Shown: positions 8,358-11,744 of the stretch, in pieces
How the letters are laid out: each line of letters begins with the position of its first letter
How positions within the stretch are numbered: position 1 is the stretch's first letter
Origin: Terana coerulea
Taxonomy: Eukaryota; Basidiomycota; Agaricomycetes; Polyporales; Phanerochaetaceae
Assembly (NCBI GenBank): GCA_024811115.1
Contig: JAKOGH010001183.1
Span: 1-11,744, forward strand
Reading direction: 5' to 3'
Length of the DNA: 11,744 nucleotides
Notes under the pieces: model-generated
Told to the model about the DNA's origin: nothing
Databases searched by the model: none
The model's input: the letters and a program-made list of their open reading frames with translations, nothing else
Position numbers and translations under genes: made by a program

Positions 8358-9233
8358 TCTTTCTGCGGAGAGGTGGTTTGCTCAGATTACGTAAGCGTCG
8401 CGCCCGGCAACGCCACAAAGCCGGCGCTCCCCGCCTCGCCAAGGAATCTGCGCTCAGCGGCAACCTCTTCTGAGTCCTCTTGGTGCGTTAAACAGTACAC
8501 ACACGGAGAAGCTTGGATAAAACGTAAAGACGACGCATGAAAAGGTGCTATGTAGGAGGTGTTAAGTTGGATGTGGGGATGGAGTGAGGGAGGAGATACA
8601 CCCACAGTGGTTCAAGACTGAGACTGTTGTAATACTTATTCCGTCTCGGCTGCGAACACTCGAGCCCTCAACCCGAGACCCGCCACGTAGAGACAACCCA
8701 GCTCCTGTGCAAGGGCCCGCAACGGCTCGTCTGGGACTCATGCCTACTAGTCGAACACCGGGAGGTGCGCAGGAATAATTCCCACGAAGCGAGCACCGTG
8801 ATGAGTGCCACCTCCCCACATGGAGAGCACCGGAAGCAAGAGCTACTTGGCCGTATCCATGGTGTATGCCAGCATGCATAGAACGTTGCGGAAGAAATAC
8901 ATCTACGGGCCACAGCGAAGGTGGTATGTGTTGGTAGGTACCCACGAGTACAAACTGACTGAACACACCCAAAATAACCGCAAGCTAGTGCAGGCCCGGG
9001 GAGAGAGTCCAGCCAGGCCCTCCAAGCCCTAGACAGGTTGCATACCGTCACCACAACGCCGTCTATCCTGGGTGACACACACAGTTGGCCGACCAGATCT
9101 ATCTGCTTTTAGGCAAGATGGCAAGGTGGCAAGAAAGGCGAGTAAAAAGATGCTTTGTTTCCGATATCATCGTAGTTCTGTACAAGCGCTGAAGCGGGTG
9201 GAGGAGCAGACAGAGTAGACCAATGCAATGGAA
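8358..9233. other. Region without a recognised gene (downstream of DAP1)
   Basis: This lies downstream of the minus-strand DAP1 gene and must hold its 3' untranslated region at the right-hand end. Long overlapping frames on the minus strand (8562-8972 and 8668-9078) carry no motif I know and lack splice-linked continuation. No RNA gene or repeat was recognised. Confidence 0.4.
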
Positions 9234-9945
9234 TCAAGCGGCGTCGTTTTCGACCAGCCGACCACATACAATGTACTTGTTCTCAAAGTGTTCCATCCAG
9301 CCTGCGTCATATCCATTACTGTCCTGGTAGTAACGAAGGAGGTCAGAGAAAGCGTACCTTTCATGTTGTTACTGTTGGTGCCAACGAAGAAGGTCAGAGA
9401 CAGCTACAAGGAGGAAATTAAACGCACATTTCGTCCAGCGTGAGACCCTCAAGTTTGTCAAGGGGTTGGTCGACGGGCGTGAGCATGTCTAAGGGCGGAC
9501 GTCAACAGGCGAAACGCAAGAAGAAGAACAGACGTACCATCGTCAAACGACTGCTTCGCCATGCCCCTGCTCGCATCGCGCCCCGCAAAGTTGGCATACA
9601 TCCCCGCTACATCCGCTCAGCCTCGCTCGCACAACCGAACGCAAGCGGCCAGCACTCACTGGGACCGTAGAAATTCCTGCCGGCGGTGACGTCGTACACG
9701 ACGCCCTGGATGGCGAGCAAGATGCGCCGGCCGTCGTTCCCGTCAAACGGCTGCAGCGTCTTCGGCGTGTAGGTCTTGAAGAGTAGCGTCGGCGGGTGGC
9801 CCTTGGGCATCCAGCTGTACGCGGCCTTGAACTCGGTCGGCGGCGTGTCGGGCACGGACGTGCTCGGCAGCAGGATGCGCTGCACGCAGTAGAGCACGTA
9901 CAGCAGCAACGCGGTGTTGACTGGCAGCGTCAAGTCGAGCGACAT
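9234..9945 (-). CDS. DAP1: Dap1/MAPR cytochrome-b5-like heme-binding protein
   Basis: Dap1 (PGRMC1-like) binds heme and supports the sterol 14-demethylase Erg11/CYP51 and other P450s at the endoplasmic reticulum. Minus-strand exons are 9945-9660, 9606-9538, 9488-9428, 9371-9358 and 9301-9234. Phases agree and yield 165 residues ending in TGA. The N-terminus MSLDLTLPVNTALLLYVLYC with VQRIL is a single membrane anchor (about residues 8-26). The cytochrome-b5-like domain follows: LLFKTYTPKTLQPFDGNDGR, ILLAIQGVVYDVTAGRNFYG, then GMYANFAGRDASRGMAKQSF, LTPVDQPLDKLEGLTLDE and WMEHFENKYIVCGRLV. Tyr99, in GMYANF, aligns with the axial heme ligand of PGRMC1 (Tyr113). Exon 4 is only 14 nt. The length is normal for the family. 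A longer frame opens at 10092, but its 49 extra residues are unlike the family, so 9945 is preferred. Confidence 0.92.
9302..9407 (-). repeat. Degenerate tandem duplication (about 51 bp) spanning the DAP1 microexon
   Basis: Minus-strand copy 1 (9407-9358: GTAGCTGTCTCTGACCTTCT... to the microexon) and copy 2 (9357-9302: GTACGCTTTCTCTGACCTCC...) share 17 of 18 bases in TCTCTGACC[T/C]CTTCGTT, then ACCA and ACAGTAA, with a small indel. Copy 1 supplies the acceptor for exon 4; copy 2 makes up the whole of intron 4. Confidence 0.7.
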
Positions 9946-10315
9946 TCTTGCGTGGGCGACGGAAGGGGATGGGTCGTGGTGGTTTGTGGTGGTGGTGAGA
10001 TCGGCTGAGAGGAGGACGCGGGTGGGTGACGAGGCGGGGATGACGCGCTTTGATGGGACGCGAGACGCGCTGATCACGCTGGTAGACGCCAACTGAACAC
10101 GCTCACTTTAGATCTCCTCCGTCCTGCGTTCTTCTCCTCCGAGCACCGCGTGGCGTAGCCGTCTCATGACTGCACCTCCAGACTGAGTATGGCCCGCGCT
10201 GCTCGTTCCGCGGCCCGTCCCGCTCACCGTCTCCTCGCTATTCATACGCAGCGCATATAACCACCCTCGCCTTCAAGATGACGAGCACATTCATCTGTCC
10301 CGTTCCTTCTGGAGG
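9946..10315. promoter_or_regulatory. Bidirectional promoter region between DAP1 and the BNR_4 gene
   Basis: The two start codons face away from each other across 370 bp, so this must serve both genes. A TATA-like CATATAA at 10254-10260 sits 56 bp before the BNR_4 ATG. The strand bias toward C/T runs just before 10316 (CCGTTCCTTCT) fits a fungal transcription start region. A GGTGGTTTGTGGTGGTGGTG stretch at about 9979-9998 lies on the DAP1 side. No specific factor site is claimed. Confidence 0.5.
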
Positions 10316-10325
10316 ATGCTGCTGA
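10278..10325 (+). other. Upstream ORF overlapping the BNR_4 start codon
   Basis: ATG at 10278 begins a frame of 15 codons plus TGA at 10323-10325, overlapping the main ATG at 10316 in another frame. If it lies on the transcript it would compete with the main start. Whether the transcript begins upstream of 10278 is unknown; the TATA-like box about 20 bp before makes it borderline. Confidence 0.35.
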
Positions 10326-11736
10326 GAGTGGTGGCACTGGCACTAGGTCTGGAAGCTGTGGTGCTTGCGGGCGCATTCAAGTTCCTCGGAACGAGCACAC
10401 TCGGCCAGGACCCGCAGACGGTGAATCGCCTGAACGGCGAGTCGTTCCAGCAGGACGCCCTCGTCACCTTCAACGGTTCGCATCTCGACACCTTTCGCGT
10501 CGCACTCACATTTTATGGTATCTTTGCGCGCAGGCTGGCAATATGCCGTGTTCTGGCAGGCCGCGCCCGGCAACGCCTCCGTACGACACGCGCACGTCTC
10601 CCGCCGGGACCTCGCGTCCGCCGCACAATGGGAGACGCTTGCGCTCACGGACTACAACCAAACCGAAGACGACGGGCACGACGTGTTTGTCACTTCTTTT
10701 GCCAACCCTCGCTACGCGTTCGCTGATGTCTTGGTGTTTACGGATGCGCAGAATATCGCTCGGCATATCCCCGGCGACGGTACGTTACACCTCGGGTTCG
10801 ACCAACACGACAACCCGCTGCGCTACCGTATTTCTGTTCCTGGCGCCGCCCTTCATCCCTCGACTATAGAGTGGCAGCCGGCGCTCTTCGGACCCACACT
10901 CGTGCGTCCTTTGTCCGCCTTCGTCTCCTCCTTTCTAGTCGTGTTCTCAGCTGCTCATTGTGTGTCATGAGAAGACACGATGTTTGAGCGTGGTTGTGGC
11001 AGATTTTATCTCTATTTCTCGGTTTCACAGGTGGAAATACTGTGTGCCGCGAGTGTTAACGTTCTTGCGACACCCTTTGTTGCGCACAACAAGTGCAGCA
11101 CACCTGTATCCACGCTTTGCGCATCACAATGACAGATGGGACAGGTGAAAAACACGCACGGGTTGTGGCTACGTCTACTGGGTAGCGCGTCGACGCCTGT
11201 TTGTTACTCAATCTCGCGCAGGCTCAAGCAATAGGCATCTGCAGCTGTCTCGGACAGCCTGCATAAATCCGTGCAGCGCACCCTTTCACACGTTCTCTTC
11301 CTCGCTTCTTCTTAACGCCACCATCCTCACAAAACTAACATAACAATAATGCGCAGGACGCCCTCCCAGGCCTCGAAAACCCTCGACAAAACGACGTTCT
11401 TCGTGAACGTCACCTACCCGCGCTTCCTGCGCATTCCGCCCGCCGCGTCCTCGTCCTTTTCCTCAACGCCACCTCGACTTCATCGTCCACCTCTTCCGCG
11501 TTGGACACCAGCACACAGGCGGCCGGCCGTGCCCCGACGCTCGCGGGTGCGGACCTGCTCATGGAGCTGCGCGTCGGGCGCTCGGGGCTTGGCGACGACT
11601 GGCTGTACGCCTACGTCCCCGGCGCGGCTTCCACTCCAGATGTCTCGGCGCAGAACGCCGCCGTGGACGCTGCAGGAGGGGGAAAGGTGGGAGCGGAAAT
11701 ACAGGAAAGTGGGTGCAGATTGGACGTTATCTTGAG
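10316..11736 (+). CDS. Secreted BNR_4-type (BNR repeat-containing) protein, partial and frame-disrupted
   Basis: The start at 10316 gives a clear signal peptide (MLLRVVALALGLEAVVLAGA). Then come QTVNRLNGESFQQDALVTFN, GWQYAVFWQAAPGNASVRHA, LALTDYNQTEDDGHD, the ISLGISPGDGTLHLGFDQHD motif split over two frames, and LLMELRVGRSGLGDDWLYAY: the order seen in fungal BNR_4 (beta-propeller-like) proteins, presumed to act on extracellular glycans; substrate unknown. Exons: 10316-10475, 10534-10684 (or to 10682), 10752-10901, and 11357 to about 11736, where GAG is followed by a GTGCGT donor at the window edge. Frame breaks: one base short in CCCC 10769-10772 unless the GTGTTT donor at 10683 is used; a base extra near 11388-11400 and one short near 11435-11445, leaving the VTYPRFLRIPP segment in another frame; one short at GGGGG 11678-11682 before GKWVQIGRYLE. 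Either a decaying gene or sequence errors. Confidence 0.7.
10902..11356 (+). other. Unusually long intron in the BNR_4 gene
   Basis: GTGCGT after GPTL and GCGCAG before DALPGLE, with an ACTAAC branch point at 11334-11339, define a 455-bp intron. Other introns here are mostly 50-75 bp. It contains no ORF or repeat I recognise; it may hold an old insertion, or an exon too degraded to see. Confidence 0.5.
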
Positions 11737-11744
11737 GTGCGTTG

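Noticed and set aside
8036..8473. 145-codon plus-strand open frame
   Set aside because: It opens with TTG, has no recognised motif and no plausible splice partners; it also covers the 38-bp repeat copy.
8562..9078. Two overlapping 136-codon minus-strand frames
   Set aside because: Two frames on one strand open over the same bases with no motif suggests chance; neither connects to DAP1.
9945..10092. 49-residue N-terminal extension of DAP1
   Set aside because: The frame is open, but the extension is Ser/Thr/Pro-rich and precedes the membrane anchor that normally begins the family; the ATG at 9945 fits better.
1..11744. tRNA, rRNA, CRISPR or bacterial-type operon signals
   Set aside because: None seen; gene structure with spliceosomal introns shows nuclear eukaryotic DNA.

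Overview
The window looks like nuclear DNA of a filamentous basidiomycete, probably an Agaricomycete. The genes are split by many short GT-AG introns, mostly 49-75 bp, with CTNAC/CTGAC-like branch points. Genes lie on both strands, and the proteins are eukaryotic (GINS, NC2, MAPR). The gene with an MLKL-type helical N-terminus belongs to a family that is typically expanded in Agaricomycetes. The lineage is inferred from gene architecture and protein resemblance, not from a database search.

Layout, left to right. (1) 52-785, +: 3' part of SLD5, a GINS subunit of the replicative helicase; its 5' end lies outside the window. (2) 1528-2748, +: NC2-alpha (DRAP1/Bur6), a histone-fold transcription repressor. 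The fold is intact, but the acidic tail is one base out of frame after a CCCC run. (3) 3433-4561, -: a compact multi-exon gene with a four-helix-bundle, MLKL/HeLo-like N-terminal region and no visible effector domain. (4) 4913-5548: a candidate non-autonomous mobile element of about 636 bp. It is bounded by a perfect 10-bp inverted repeat, and its two flanks reappear joined together near 8320-8357, like an empty site. (5) 6427-about 7690, +: a decayed serine peptidase of family S28, with a nonsense codon, an internal deletion and frameshifts. (6) 9234-9945, -: a complete DAP1/MAPR cytochrome-b5-like heme protein gene with a 14-nt microexon inside a tandem duplication. (7) 10316 to the right edge, +: a secreted BNR_4-type protein, divergent from DAP1, cut by the window edge and carrying several frame breaks.

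SLD5 (replication), NC2-alpha (transcription) and DAP1 (sterol synthesis and heme) are conserved housekeeping genes. The S28 peptidase and BNR_4 genes are accessory secreted functions, and both are damaged. The genes do not form one pathway. The only apparent regulatory coupling is the shared promoter between DAP1 and BNR_4. Most indels sit in or near homopolymer runs, so sequencing error and genuine decay must be separated before calling pseudogenes. Long stretches (786-1527, 2749-3432, 5568-6426, 7691-9233) hold no gene I can recognise.
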